The notes under the pieces: generated by a model | Database searches by the model: none | Told to the model about the DNA's origin: nothing | Seen by the model: the letters and a program-made list of their open reading frames with translations, nothing else | Made by a program: the position numbers and the translations under genes | Part shown: positions 52,650-61,753 of the stretch, in pieces | Position numbering within the stretch: the stretch's first letter is position 1 | Layout of the letters: the number at the start of each line of letters is the position of its first letter | Source: JABLTI01 sp035528035 | Lineage (GTDB): Archaea; Asgardarchaeota; Heimdallarchaeia; JABLTI01 | Assembly: GCA_035528035.1 (NCBI GenBank) | Contig: DATKZI010000052.1 | Coordinates: forward strand, 62,001-126,000 | Reading direction: 5' to 3' | DNA: 64,000 nucleotides

Positions 52650-53339
52650 GGCACCAAAATCCTCCAGTCTAATCCTAACTTCTTAGCTGTTAATATAACA
52701 CATCTAATATATAGAAGATGAGGATAAAGCTAATTATAAAAATTATCTTTCGTTTTGTTCCAAGAGTATTGGAAAAGAATCTAAGAAATATTTCGTTTAA
52801 ATTGCAAGTTAGGTATAGTTTTTATAAATGAAACAAATATATTATTATTCAATCAGTAGCAGACAAAGATTTAAAAAAGAATACCTTAAAAACTACTGAT
52901 AAGGAAAAAATAACATTAATCGAAGATTGAAAATCAATCAAAAAGAAATGTAATTACAAGTCTCCTGAAAATATGGAGCATATTCATCATATTCACGATT
53001 ACCATAACTTTAATGATAAAAAATCATTCATTTAAGTAATAAGCGAATAAATTAGGAATCCATTATCAATTAGTAAAAAAAATAATTCATTCCTAAAATT
53101 AAATAGATGAAAGATAGTTTAAAGAAAAAACCAATCCTAAGAAAAAGATATGGATACTATCTAATAATCAATTTAGTAATGGATAACTATTACTTCTTTT
53201 TGATTAGATTTGATTAGATACTCATGATAATAATAAGCTATAGTGAATTATTTGAGTAATAATTCAAGCTAAATTAGATTGCGATTTTTGATTAACTGTT
53301 ATTTACTGCATAATCCAATATTAGGAGGTAACCTAATAA
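52650..53339. other. 690-base intergenic region upstream of dnaG, nothing recognised
   Basis: AT-rich, between the divergent DUF2207 and dnaG genes. I see no tRNA, no sizeable open frame on either strand, and no strong hairpin except a short TTAGG/CCTAA around the dnaG ribosome-binding site. A 23-codon frame at 52828 and the direct repeat GATTAGATTTGATTAGATA near 53201 are the only patterns, and neither is convincing. It may hold two promoters with long leaders. Confidence 0.5.
53323..53330 (+). promoter_or_regulatory. Strong ribosome-binding site of dnaG in a small hairpin
   Basis: AGGAGGTA lies ten bases before the TTG start at 53340. TTAGG (53321-53325) can pair with CCTAA (53332-53336), placing the site in a 6-base loop, which might modulate translation. 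Confidence 0.5.
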
Positions 53340-54824
53340 TTGACAGAAAATGATGAAAAATTTAATGATAGCTCTGATGAACAAACTACTACAAAGTATT
53401 TGATTTATGCAGATTTCACTATTGATGGTCTTGTCGAAAAACCTGATGTTGTTGGAGCCTTATTTGGTCAAACAGAAGGTTTACTCTCTGATGATTTAGA
53501 TTTACGAGAATTACAAAAAAGTGGTCGAGTGGGACGTATTCAAGTTAATCTAACACTTAGGGGAGGAAAAACTAGGGGTGCACTTAAAATACCCTCTAGC
53601 TTAGACAAAGTTGAAACATCTATTCTAGCAGCTGCAATTGAAACTGTGGATCGTATTGGTCCATGCAGTGCTCAAATCTCAATCAAGAGGATTGAAGATA
53701 TAAGAAAAGAAAAGATGAAGAAAATTAGAGCGCGTGCTTCTGAATTACTTCAGAAATGGAATTCTGAAGCTACTCAAGAATCTAGTGAGTTAGCTGATGA
53801 AGTTTCAAAAGCTGCTCGTACAACTGGAATTTCCACTTTTGGTAGACTCCCAGCTGGACCTGAATTTGGTGAATCTGATACAATAATTATCGTTGAAGGT
53901 CGTGCTGATATCGCGGCTTGCTTGCGTGCAGGTGTTCGAAACACAATTGCTGTACAAGGAGCGTCAGTTCCAAAAACCATTGTTGAATTAACTAAGAAAA
54001 GAACAACAATTGCTTTTCTAGATGGCGACCGTGGTGGTGATTTAATCCTTAAGGAACTCCTCATGTATAGTAGTATTGATTATATTGCTAGAGCGCCTAT
54101 AGGTAAAGAAGTTGAAGACCTGAAACCCGATGAAATTATTGATCAATTAAGTAAAAAAGTACCTATCGAAAAGCTTACGTTCATTTCAGAGATACATGCT
54201 GATGAAATATTGCAAAAAGCAATACAACGTAAAGCTTCAAAGACTTTAGCTATTTCACAACCAATTGTTCAAGATGAAACCAAGACTCCTGTAAAAGTTG
54301 AAGAACCTAAAGGGAAAGTTGAAGCTTTTACCCCTCATCCTCCACCAAGACAACAGACTGGAAAACCACCTCAATATCAAAAAGACTTTCACAAACCAGA
54401 AAGTCAATCTTCTGATCAAAAACCACAATACAGAGAAAGAGATTCGAGGGAATATAGAGATTCCAGAGGTCCGCGTAGAGGACCATCATCATCTCGTGAT
54501 AGATACCAAGATAATGTACAAAGAGGCCCCCCACCAATACCTGAGGAATTAGTTCCAATGGTAAAAGAAATTGATGGCAAAGAAAAACAAGAAGGTATCT
54601 TTCTTGATGAGAAGTTGAAAGAAGTCAAACGTGTTCCAGTAGCTACAATTTATGAAGAGATTAAAAACTCTAAGGATGTCACTAAAGTAATCTTTGATGG
54701 TATTATTACCCAGAGATTAATTGATGTCTGCGAAGAGAAAAATATCAATACAATAATTGGCGCTAAAACAGCTGAACTTGAAAGACGACCTGCAAAAGTT
54801 AGATATTATATTTTTGCTTATTAA
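53340..54824 (+). CDS. dnaG: Archaeal DnaG-type primase
   Basis: The protein has 494 residues from a TTG. It has the archaeal DnaG N-terminus (KYLIYADFTIDGLVEKPDVV) and a TOPRIM domain (about 180-265) with the catalytic Glu in IIIVEGRADIA and the metal Asp pair in FLDGDRGGD. Between about 315 and 400 there is a low-complexity insert rich in Pro, Gln, Arg, Asp and Ser, and then the C-terminal domain (about 400-494). Archaeal DnaG can prime in vitro and associates with the RNA exosome (with Csl4). The start has an excellent ribosome-binding site. The LonB-like ATPase follows on the same strand. Confidence 0.94.
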   Translation: MTENDEKFNDSSDEQTTTKYLIYADFTIDGLVEKPDVVGALFGQTEGLLSDDLDLRELQKSGRVGRIQVNLTLRGGKTRGALKIPSSLDKVETSILAAAIETVDRIGPCSAQISIKRIEDIRKEKMKKIRARASELLQKWNSEATQESSELADEVSKAARTTGISTFGRLPAGPEFGESDTIIIVEGRADIAACLRAGVRNTIAVQGASVPKTIVELTKKRTTIAFLDGDRGGDLILKELLMYSSIDYIARAPIGKEVEDLKPDEIIDQLSKKVPIEKLTFISEIHADEILQKAIQRKASKTLAISQPIVQDETKTPVKVEEPKGKVEAFTPHPPPRQQTGKPPQYQKDFHKPESQSSDQKPQYRERDSREYRDSRGPRRGPSSSRDRYQDNVQRGPPPIPEELVPMVKEIDGKEKQEGIFLDEKLKEVKRVPVATIYEEIKNSKDVTKVIFDGIITQRLIDVCEEKNINTIIGAKTAELERRPAKVRYYIFAY

Positions 54825-54945
54825 AATTGATTAATTGGTTAATTTTATAACCAATTTTCTTTCTTTTTTTTTATTTTTAAATCATATTATTCAGATAATC
54901 CATTCTTTTAAGATTATGGGAAAGATTATCTATTTTGTGTGGAAA

Positions 54946-56526
54946 ATGTCAAAAGGACAAAATCAAACATTTAATGAGGATATTGACAATCCTAGTAATT
55001 CTTCAAACAATCCAAAAATAACTAATGTTAAAGAATCTCTTGAAGGTTCACAAACACTAAGAATAAAGGATATTGAGGATACTTTAGATATTCAAATTCC
55101 GAGAGATCCGTTAAGAAGGGTTATTGGACAAGATTTCGCAATCAAAATTGCACGTATGGCTGCTCATCAGAGAAGAAATTTACTTTTAATAGGACCACCC
55201 GGAATAGGAAAATCAATGATTGCTCAAGCGCTATCATTTCATCTAGGGCAACCTTCAGAAGAAATTTGGGTGGTGCATAATCCAGAAAATCCTGAGAGAC
55301 CATTTTGTGAAATCAAAAAAAGTCACGAATTAAAAGACCTTTCACAGCAGAATCTTGGAGGAGAATATGGAAAATTAATTCATCCTTCTAAAGCTCCTTT
55401 TGATGTTGCAGTAAAGCTAGGATTTGCTTGTGAAAATTGTCGAAAGTTTTCAATTCCAGAAACAAGAATTTGTCCCCATTGTAGCCAATCAAAAAAGAAA
55501 AAGAGTCCTTCGCGTTTTGGTGATTTGTTATCACTATCACCTTTCACAGCAAAATCTACCGATTGTTCAAAAGTATCTAAAACAATTATATTACCAGATG
55601 GTCGAGAAGAAATATTACTTTTTGAAGAAGCTGGAAACAATATAAAAGTATATGACCAAGAAGCAATTGAGCTCTCCCAAGCAAAAAAGGGACCTCGACC
55701 TATGAAAGTTTTAGTTCCGATACGCAGATCCCTTTTTATCCAAGCGACTGGTGCAAGTATTACAGAATTATTGGGTGATTGTTTGCATGATCCTTATGGA
55801 GGTCATCACAAACTTGGTACACCTCCATATAAAAGAGTTGTAGCTGGAGCTATTCATGAAGCTCATGAAGGAGTTTTATTTATTGATGAAATTTCTCAGC
55901 TAGGTAATTTGCAACGTTCATTATTAACTGCCTTACAAGAGAAAAGATTCCCAATTATAGGGAGAAATCCACAAAGCTCAGGAGCATCAGTTCGAGTTGA
56001 CGATGTTCAATGCAATTTTGTTTTAGTAGCAGCTTGTAATATATCTGATTTGCCACACATTCTACCACCTTTGCGTTCAAGAATTCAAGGTGATGGGTAC
56101 GAAATATTGCTGAAAACAACAATGCTTGATAATGAAATTAATAGATTAAAAATGATGCAATTCATAGCTCAAGAAATCATAAGAGATGAAAAAATTCCTC
56201 AGATGGATCGGAAAGGAATCTTTGAAGTCATAAAATGTGCAAGATTAATAGCTGAAAAAGTGGATAAAGAAGAAGCATCTTTAACAGTACGATTAAGAGA
56301 ACTTGCAGGTTTAATCAAGATAGCAGGAGATTTAGCTGTCACAAATCAAGAAGATAGAATTAGTTTCAAACATGTAAGAGCAGCAATGGATATAGCTAAA
56401 CCTTTAGAAGATCAAATTATTCAAAGATATGGTTCTTACGAAGAAGCATATAAGAGTGAAAATCGTGGGTTTCCAAAATTAACTAATGAAAATGAAAAAA
56501 CACCTTTTAATTTATGGAACGGCTAA
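54946..56526 (+). CDS. LonB-like AAA+ ATPase without protease domain, zinc-ribbon insert
   Basis: I start this at the ATG at 54946 (527 residues); the in-frame sequence upstream is a Phe-rich stretch with no ribosome-binding site. The AAA+ core matches archaeal LonB: VIGQDFAIKIARMAAHQRRN, Walker A GPPGIGKS (about 83-90), VHNPENPERP and Walker B VLFIDE (about 310-315), then the arginine region PLRSRIQGDGYEI and the LTVRLRELAGLIKIAGD lid. LonB carries transmembrane helices between Walker A and B; here there is a zinc ribbon (Cys162, 165, 176, 179). The Ser/Lys protease domain that should follow is absent, and the gene ends after AMDIAKPLEDQII. It is probably a remodelling ATPase or partner of a separate enzyme. 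Confidence 0.85.
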   Translation: MSKGQNQTFNEDIDNPSNSSNNPKITNVKESLEGSQTLRIKDIEDTLDIQIPRDPLRRVIGQDFAIKIARMAAHQRRNLLLIGPPGIGKSMIAQALSFHLGQPSEEIWVVHNPENPERPFCEIKKSHELKDLSQQNLGGEYGKLIHPSKAPFDVAVKLGFACENCRKFSIPETRICPHCSQSKKKKSPSRFGDLLSLSPFTAKSTDCSKVSKTIILPDGREEILLFEEAGNNIKVYDQEAIELSQAKKGPRPMKVLVPIRRSLFIQATGASITELLGDCLHDPYGGHHKLGTPPYKRVVAGAIHEAHEGVLFIDEISQLGNLQRSLLTALQEKRFPIIGRNPQSSGASVRVDDVQCNFVLVAACNISDLPHILPPLRSRIQGDGYEILLKTTMLDNEINRLKMMQFIAQEIIRDEKIPQMDRKGIFEVIKCARLIAEKVDKEEASLTVRLRELAGLIKIAGDLAVTNQEDRISFKHVRAAMDIAKPLEDQIIQRYGSYEEAYKSENRGFPKLTNENEKTPFNLWNG

Positions 56527-56531
56527 GAGAA

Positions 56532-56558
56532 TAGAGTATAGTGTAAAACTATATTCTA
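56532..56558. terminator. Hairpin between convergent genes
   Basis: Eleven-base arms (TAGAGTATAGT / ACTATATTCTA, one G-U) with a 5-base loop lie between the LonB-like gene and the convergent desulfurase gene. Confidence 0.45.
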
Positions 56559-56560
56559 AA

Positions 56561-57823
56561 TCATACCATCTGTTCACTTACTAATTTCTCGAGATTTTCA
56601 AGTGCTTCTTTTAGGATCTTAATTTCTTCTTCATTATTATAGATATAAGTAGATGCACGAGCTGTTCCTTCGCTGGGTTTAATCCCAAGAGAATAATGGA
56701 ATGGATTAGTGCAGTGAGCACCTGCTCGTATCATTATTTTATAACCATCAACATCAGAATCAAGAAAATTAGCAATATCATTTGCAGTATCAATGTTCTC
56801 AAATTTAAAAGCAACCAAACTATGTCTATCCTTAGCATTTTTTGGTCCTATAATATTAATGCCTGGAATATCCTTTAATGCATCAAACAATTTTTCAGTA
56901 AGATAATCCTCGCGTTTCTCGATGTTTTCCATGCCTAAAGAATTAAGATAATCCACTGCAGCTCCAGCACCTATTTCACCAGCATAATTTTGTAATCCAG
57001 CTTCAAATTTGTGGGGAGGTTCTAAATATTCAGGAATAATTTCGCCATTGATATATTTTACATCTTTTATAGTATCCCCTCCTACAAGGAAGGAATCCAT
57101 TTCTTTTAGTAAATGTTCTTTTCCATAAAGAAAGCCTACACCTGTAGGGCCCAATGCTTTATGCATGCTTACAGTACAAAAATCAACATCAGATTTTCTA
57201 ACATCTACTTTTCTATGCGGGAAATATTGTGCATCATCAGATACAACTAATGCCCCATTATCATGGGCTATTTTAATTATTTCTTCAAGGGGTGCTGTTG
57301 TGCCACTTACATTTGATGTATGTACAATAGAAATTAAGCGGGTGTTTTTAGTTATTGCTTTTTCAAAATCCTTAACATCAAATAAACCTGTTTCATCAGC
57401 TTCCACTATTTTTAATTTTAATTCTTTCTGTTTCATTACTTTATGAAAAGGTAAAACACCACTATGATGCTCCAAATTTGTTGTGATGATTTCTTGTCCT
57501 TTCTCAAAATGCAAACTATGGGCTACTAAATTCATTGCTTCAGTTGTATTTCGAACCCAGATAATCTCATTTGTACTCCGACTATTTATATGGGTGGCTA
57601 TCTTCTCTCGAGCAGCATCACATAATTCAGTTGTTTCTCGAGCAAGAGTGTGTATTGATCGACCACCACATGCACCAAGATTAGTATAATAATAGCTACA
57701 AGCATCATTAACCTGTTTGGGTTTCAAAGCCATACAAGCACTATCTAAATAAATAATCGACTTTCCATCAATTTTACGTTTAAGGGTTGGAAAATCTTCC
57801 CTTACTTGAACCCAATCTACCAT
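56561..57823 (-). CDS. sufS: Cysteine desulfurase, SufS/CsdA type
   Basis: The protein has 420 residues, a group II desulfurase distinct from the NifS-type at 15691. It has IIYLDSACMALKPKQV, EIIWVRNTTEAMNLVA, VVSDDAQYFPHRKVDV and TVSMHKALGPTGVGFLYG with the PLP Lys, and a Cys in RAGAHCTNPFHYSLG near the end. Group II enzymes normally start with an LDNAAT-like sequence, here LDSACM. No sufBCD genes are seen. It may feed sulfur to tRNA, cofactors or Fe-S clusters. It is convergent with the ATPase gene. Confidence 0.9.
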   Translation of the reverse strand: MVDWVQVREDFPTLKRKIDGKSIIYLDSACMALKPKQVNDACSYYYTNLGACGGRSIHTLARETTELCDAAREKIATHINSRSTNEIIWVRNTTEAMNLVAHSLHFEKGQEIITTNLEHHSGVLPFHKVMKQKELKLKIVEADETGLFDVKDFEKAITKNTRLISIVHTSNVSGTTAPLEEIIKIAHDNGALVVSDDAQYFPHRKVDVRKSDVDFCTVSMHKALGPTGVGFLYGKEHLLKEMDSFLVGGDTIKDVKYINGEIIPEYLEPPHKFEAGLQNYAGEIGAGAAVDYLNSLGMENIEKREDYLTEKLFDALKDIPGINIIGPKNAKDRHSLVAFKFENIDTANDIANFLDSDVDGYKIMIRAGAHCTNPFHYSLGIKPSEGTARASTYIYNNEEEIKILKEALENLEKLVSEQMV

Positions 57824-57939
57824 ATTTTACACCGATTTTAATTTAATAATGAAAAGATATTTCTACCTTGAGAACTTTTCTACACTTAAAACTATTTTTA
57901 TTTAACAGATATTAAAATTAAGGGGAAGAACGATATAAT

Positions 57940-58158
57940 ATGTATGGTGATTGTATGTTCAAATCAATCAGTAAATGTAGTCTTTGTGGAAAAATAGGTG
58001 ATAGAGATGAGATGGTTCTCTATAATTTTCCAAATGGTTCAAGGATTGTTTGCAAAAAATGTTACCTAGAATTACCTCCAGATCCAATCAAAAATATCCC
58101 TGGTCCAAAAGATAAACGCAGACCTCCCGAAAGCGATTTCTTTCCACCTGTTGATTAA
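57940..58158 (+). CDS. Small zinc-finger-like protein
   Basis: The protein has 72 residues with CSLCGKIGD and CKKCY forming one zinc knuckle pair, then a Pro-rich polar C-terminus (PPDPIKNIPGPKDKRRPPES). There is no membrane helix. An ATG 15 bases downstream is an alternative start. It resembles small treble-clef/zinc-ribbon adaptors but I cannot assign a family. The gene is divergent from the desulfurase and convergent with the large helical gene. Confidence 0.55.
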   Translation: MYGDCMFKSISKCSLCGKIGDRDEMVLYNFPNGSRIVCKKCYLELPPDPIKNIPGPKDKRRPPESDFFPPVD

Positions 58159-58160
58159 GG

Positions 58161-60410
58161 TCATTCAGATAAAAGAGGTGCTACGGTTTCATGGATAGCT
58201 ATCAATTTTGAATTATTAGAGTATTGAATCGTTAATCCTTTTAATTCCATAACAAGTGATTGCCAAAAAGAAGATTTTTCTTTAGCTGATTCTTCAATAA
58301 TAATACTTGATAGAGCCCTACCCATTTCTAGCTGTATTGTTTCATTTTGATCATATTGTTTCAATAATTTTCGCAAACTTTCTAACATTTCTTCAATTAA
58401 ATCATAATTATCTTGAGTATATGCTAAAACAAGAACTCTTCGAGTTGACCTTGCTAATGTTTCTTGTATTTCTAAATCATCAGGTAAATTAGCACCTATT
58501 GATCGTAATTCATATAATAAAGAAATACAACGGGTAAGATCAGTTAAATTAACATACCATCTTATTGTATGAGATAGACCTTTTGCTAATTGAGTTTGAA
58601 TAATATTGTATGAAGCATAAGTAATTGCTATTTCCCGTAATTCATCGAGATATAAATTCATTTCATTTATTTTCTGATTTTTACCAAAACCACTAATGAT
58701 GTTTACTAAAGCTTTTGCTAAAAGAATTTGATAGTTGACATTATAAAGATCATTCATTATCCAATCTTTCAGAACCATATAGATTTGTGTTATTTTTTCA
58801 AGTTCATTAATATCTCCATAGACTTTTATTACATCTATGAAAGCTTTGCCAAGACGTATTGTAATTTCATTATTCTCTGATGTAGTTTCAAAATCAATTA
58901 AAATATCCAAATATTCTTCCATTTCAGTTATTTTACCTTGAAGACCTAATGCTCTTATAACATTCACTAGTGATTTAGAATAACTAATAGTTATAATATC
59001 GTCTTCAAAATATTTTTCAGCTAATATTTGTGCTTCTGCTAAATATTCAAAGATTTCTTGAAAATTAGTAGAATATTCACCTATCATATACAACATATTT
59101 ACTAATGCTTGAGAATAGAATTGAATGATTTCTATTATATCCGAATTTTTCATGTAAAGTATCTTTAATTCATTGACAATTTTATTCATTAACTTTACAT
59201 TATTATTAAGTGATAATTCTTTGGTTAAATTAAAGAATCCTCTTCCCAGTAATAATTTAAGCTGAATATCATCGGGAAATCTTTCGAGAATTTTGTTTAT
59301 TTCTGATAAGAATGAATTAATTATTCCTGTTTCCCAAAATGTTCCTGCCCAAATAGCGGCTTTGAATACACCCATAATAACCAATGATTGTATTTTTTTG
59401 TTATATGGTAATTCTTCAGCTAATTGTAACAATTTTTTCGCTAATTTGGTTGCGCTATCTAAGTCTTCCATTATACCACAATGATCAAGAGCTATTCGTA
59501 AACCATCAGCTAAATTAATTTTTAAATCCATAATTTGAGGATAAGCGTCAGATAAGCTTGTTAATTCTTCTAGAACATTAATCATTTCATCATATTCTTC
59601 AGCTTCTCCAAACCAATTTACTGCATTAACTAAACCACTTGCATAATAGATGAGAAACTCCTCACTATGATTTAATTTCTCAATAAAAAGTTCCTTCATT
59701 AAATTTAGTGTACGTTTCATCGATGAAAATTCTTGCATATCCCCATAACAATTTATTTCCACTGCTAACCCTTTAATGAGTATACCTGATAAATAATCAT
59801 CAATTTCTTTTGGAGGTAATAAACCCTTCAAGATTATATCAAATTCTTTTGTCTTTTCATAATTCCAATCTTCTCCAAAACATTTGATAGCAATTATTGT
59901 AGCTTCAGATGCAAGAGTTTTAAGAATTAAATTACTTTGATTTGTAATTGATTTATTTACCAGCAAAATTACTTTATCTTCTAGTTCATCATATAACTCA
60001 AATTTCATCAGAATTTCTAAGATTTGTAAAATCGCTTGGCTTATTGCTGTAAGATTATCTACTAATTCCAAATAACTATCTAGAAAATTGAGTAATTTAT
60101 CTATTAATGAAGAAATAAAAATAACATCCCATGTTTCGTCATAATGTTTAGCTGCTTCAGTAATAGCTTCAATAACCAAATAAAATAATTCTAAATCATT
60201 AGCATTCTTATTTGAAAGTTCAATTATTTCGTGAATTTCTTTTAGGAGTTCTTCACTTGAAAGTAAACTATTTTGATTACTTATATAGTCAATTATTACC
60301 TGAGCACGATTAAGAACTTTATCCGAAATGGCTGATTCTTTTTTCTTTCCAACGTTTGTTAATTGAGCTTCACGCTCATTACTAGACTTTGGAGCTCTAT
60401 CATCGTTCAT
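58161..60410 (-). CDS. Large helical-repeat (TPR-like) protein of unknown function
   Basis: The protein has 749 residues, almost entirely helical, with repeated antiparallel helix pairs about 34-45 residues long, such as LLKIAIKCFGEDWNY-type and LAKALVNIISGFGK-type units. The helices often carry KALVN, KGL and RALG near the turn. The repeats are TPR-like in length but degenerate, without a clear consensus. No signal peptide or membrane helix. It could be a scaffold for a large assembly. The first 25 residues are polar. Confidence 0.65.
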   Translation of the reverse strand: MNDDRAPKSSNEREAQLTNVGKKKESAISDKVLNRAQVIIDYISNQNSLLSSEELLKEIHEIIELSNKNANDLELFYLVIEAITEAAKHYDETWDVIFISSLIDKLLNFLDSYLELVDNLTAISQAILQILEILMKFELYDELEDKVILLVNKSITNQSNLILKTLASEATIIAIKCFGEDWNYEKTKEFDIILKGLLPPKEIDDYLSGILIKGLAVEINCYGDMQEFSSMKRTLNLMKELFIEKLNHSEEFLIYYASGLVNAVNWFGEAEEYDEMINVLEELTSLSDAYPQIMDLKINLADGLRIALDHCGIMEDLDSATKLAKKLLQLAEELPYNKKIQSLVIMGVFKAAIWAGTFWETGIINSFLSEINKILERFPDDIQLKLLLGRGFFNLTKELSLNNNVKLMNKIVNELKILYMKNSDIIEIIQFYSQALVNMLYMIGEYSTNFQEIFEYLAEAQILAEKYFEDDIITISYSKSLVNVIRALGLQGKITEMEEYLDILIDFETTSENNEITIRLGKAFIDVIKVYGDINELEKITQIYMVLKDWIMNDLYNVNYQILLAKALVNIISGFGKNQKINEMNLYLDELREIAITYASYNIIQTQLAKGLSHTIRWYVNLTDLTRCISLLYELRSIGANLPDDLEIQETLARSTRRVLVLAYTQDNYDLIEEMLESLRKLLKQYDQNETIQLEMGRALSSIIIEESAKEKSSFWQSLVMELKGLTIQYSNNSKLIAIHETVAPLLSE

Positions 60411-60499
60411 ACCAAATACTCAAACCTTTCAATTAAGTTATTGTTATTCTTTTATAAAAAGACTTTTTGGTTAGAATTAAGATTAGAAAAATAGAATAT

Positions 60500-60526
60500 T
60501 TACTGTAGAATTCTATCATACAGTAA
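60500..60526 (-). terminator. Hairpin after the M20 peptidase gene
   Basis: Eight-base arms (TTACTGTA / TACAGTAA) enclose an 11-base loop just after the stop at 60527 on the minus strand. T content downstream is moderate, so the call is tentative. Confidence 0.35.
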
Positions 60527-61696
60527 TTATTCTTTCTGATAAGCAGCCATTATTCCAGCAGTAATAATTTGAGATGCCTTTACTAAATCATCTAGATGTA
60601 CATATTCATTTGCTTGATGTAAAACTGAGGGTAATCCACCACCGAATATTATAAATGGTATATCTTGTGGTGGAATTAATGCAGCGGCATCTGTTCCATA
60701 AGTTAATCCTATAGGCGCACTTTCTTTCTTAGTTATTATTTGGGACCATTTTAAAAATGATTGAACGAGGGGATCGTTTTTAGATGTGCTTAATGCTGGT
60801 ATTGTATGAATTATTTCATGACTAATTGCAAATTTCTGATTGGATGAAATTTCTTCTAATAAATTAGCTATTTCCTTATCAAATTCATTTTTATCGATTT
60901 CAGGAATAAGACGATAATCACAATCAAAGAAGCAATCTTCTGGAACAATATTTATTTTAGTTCCTCCATTTATAATACCAATATTTAGGGTTGATTTGCC
61001 TAGTAATTCATGACTTTTTGATGGTAGGTGGCTTCTCAAATGTTCAATGCCTATACATGCACCTTCAATCGCATTTACACCAACTTCAGGCATGCTACCA
61101 TGAGCAGATTTTCCTTTTACTTTTACACGAATCCAATGGGGGCCTTTTTCAGCTATCCCAACCTTGAGGTCAGTAGCTTCTGTGATAATCAAACATTCTG
61201 CATTATCCATTACTCCTTTTTCTTTTAGATGAAACGCACCATTCATACCAACTTCTTCATCAGCGGTTCCTACAAATACAAGTCTATGGTCTAGCTCTAC
61301 CTCAAGTCTACTTATTGCTTCCATTACTGCGATTAGTGATGCCACACCACCTTTCATATCAGCTGTTCCTCGACCATATAATTTACCATCAACTTCTGTG
61401 ACTTTTAACGGTGGATATTTCCATTGTTTTTCATCACCGATTGGTACGGTATCTAAATGTCCGCTCAAAACAATATCCTTTTTCCCATCACCAAAGCTAA
61501 GAACAATATTATGACGTTCGTCATCCATTTCAAAGATCTGTGTTTTAAAGCCTAAACCTTTACCAACTTCTTTCAAATAGTGAGCTATATGATCACATTT
61601 ACCCGGAGGATTTTGACTGTCAAATTCAACCAAATCTTTTGTCAAGCGTTTTATTAAATCAACATCAATTTTATCTAATACAGGAGTTATAGACAT
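60527..61696 (-). CDS. M20 family metallopeptidase, ArgE/DapE-like
   Basis: The protein has 389 residues with the M20 motifs: VLSGHLDTVPIGD (metal His and Asp), GRGTADMKGG (bridging Asp), GTADEEVG (catalytic Glu and metal Glu) and a Zn-site His near GLPSVLHQANEYV. The dimerisation lid (about 190-310) is present. Relatives remove acyl groups from ornithine or diaminopimelate, or cut dipeptides. No lysine or arginine genes are near, so the substrate is open. The start is ATG at 61696. Confidence 0.88.
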   Translation of the reverse strand: MSITPVLDKIDVDLIKRLTKDLVEFDSQNPPGKCDHIAHYLKEVGKGLGFKTQIFEMDDERHNIVLSFGDGKKDIVLSGHLDTVPIGDEKQWKYPPLKVTEVDGKLYGRGTADMKGGVASLIAVMEAISRLEVELDHRLVFVGTADEEVGMNGAFHLKEKGVMDNAECLIITEATDLKVGIAEKGPHWIRVKVKGKSAHGSMPEVGVNAIEGACIGIEHLRSHLPSKSHELLGKSTLNIGIINGGTKINIVPEDCFFDCDYRLIPEIDKNEFDKEIANLLEEISSNQKFAISHEIIHTIPALSTSKNDPLVQSFLKWSQIITKKESAPIGLTYGTDAAALIPPQDIPFIIFGGGLPSVLHQANEYVHLDDLVKASQIITAGIMAAYQKE

Positions 61697-61753
61697 AGAT
61701 TATCAACTACTTGTATAAGTAAAAGGTAAAAAATAAAAAATTAATGGTCAAAA

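Noticed and set aside
52828..52899. A 23-codon open frame in the region before dnaG
   Set aside because: No good ribosome-binding site, no motif, and such short frames are expected by chance in AT-rich DNA.
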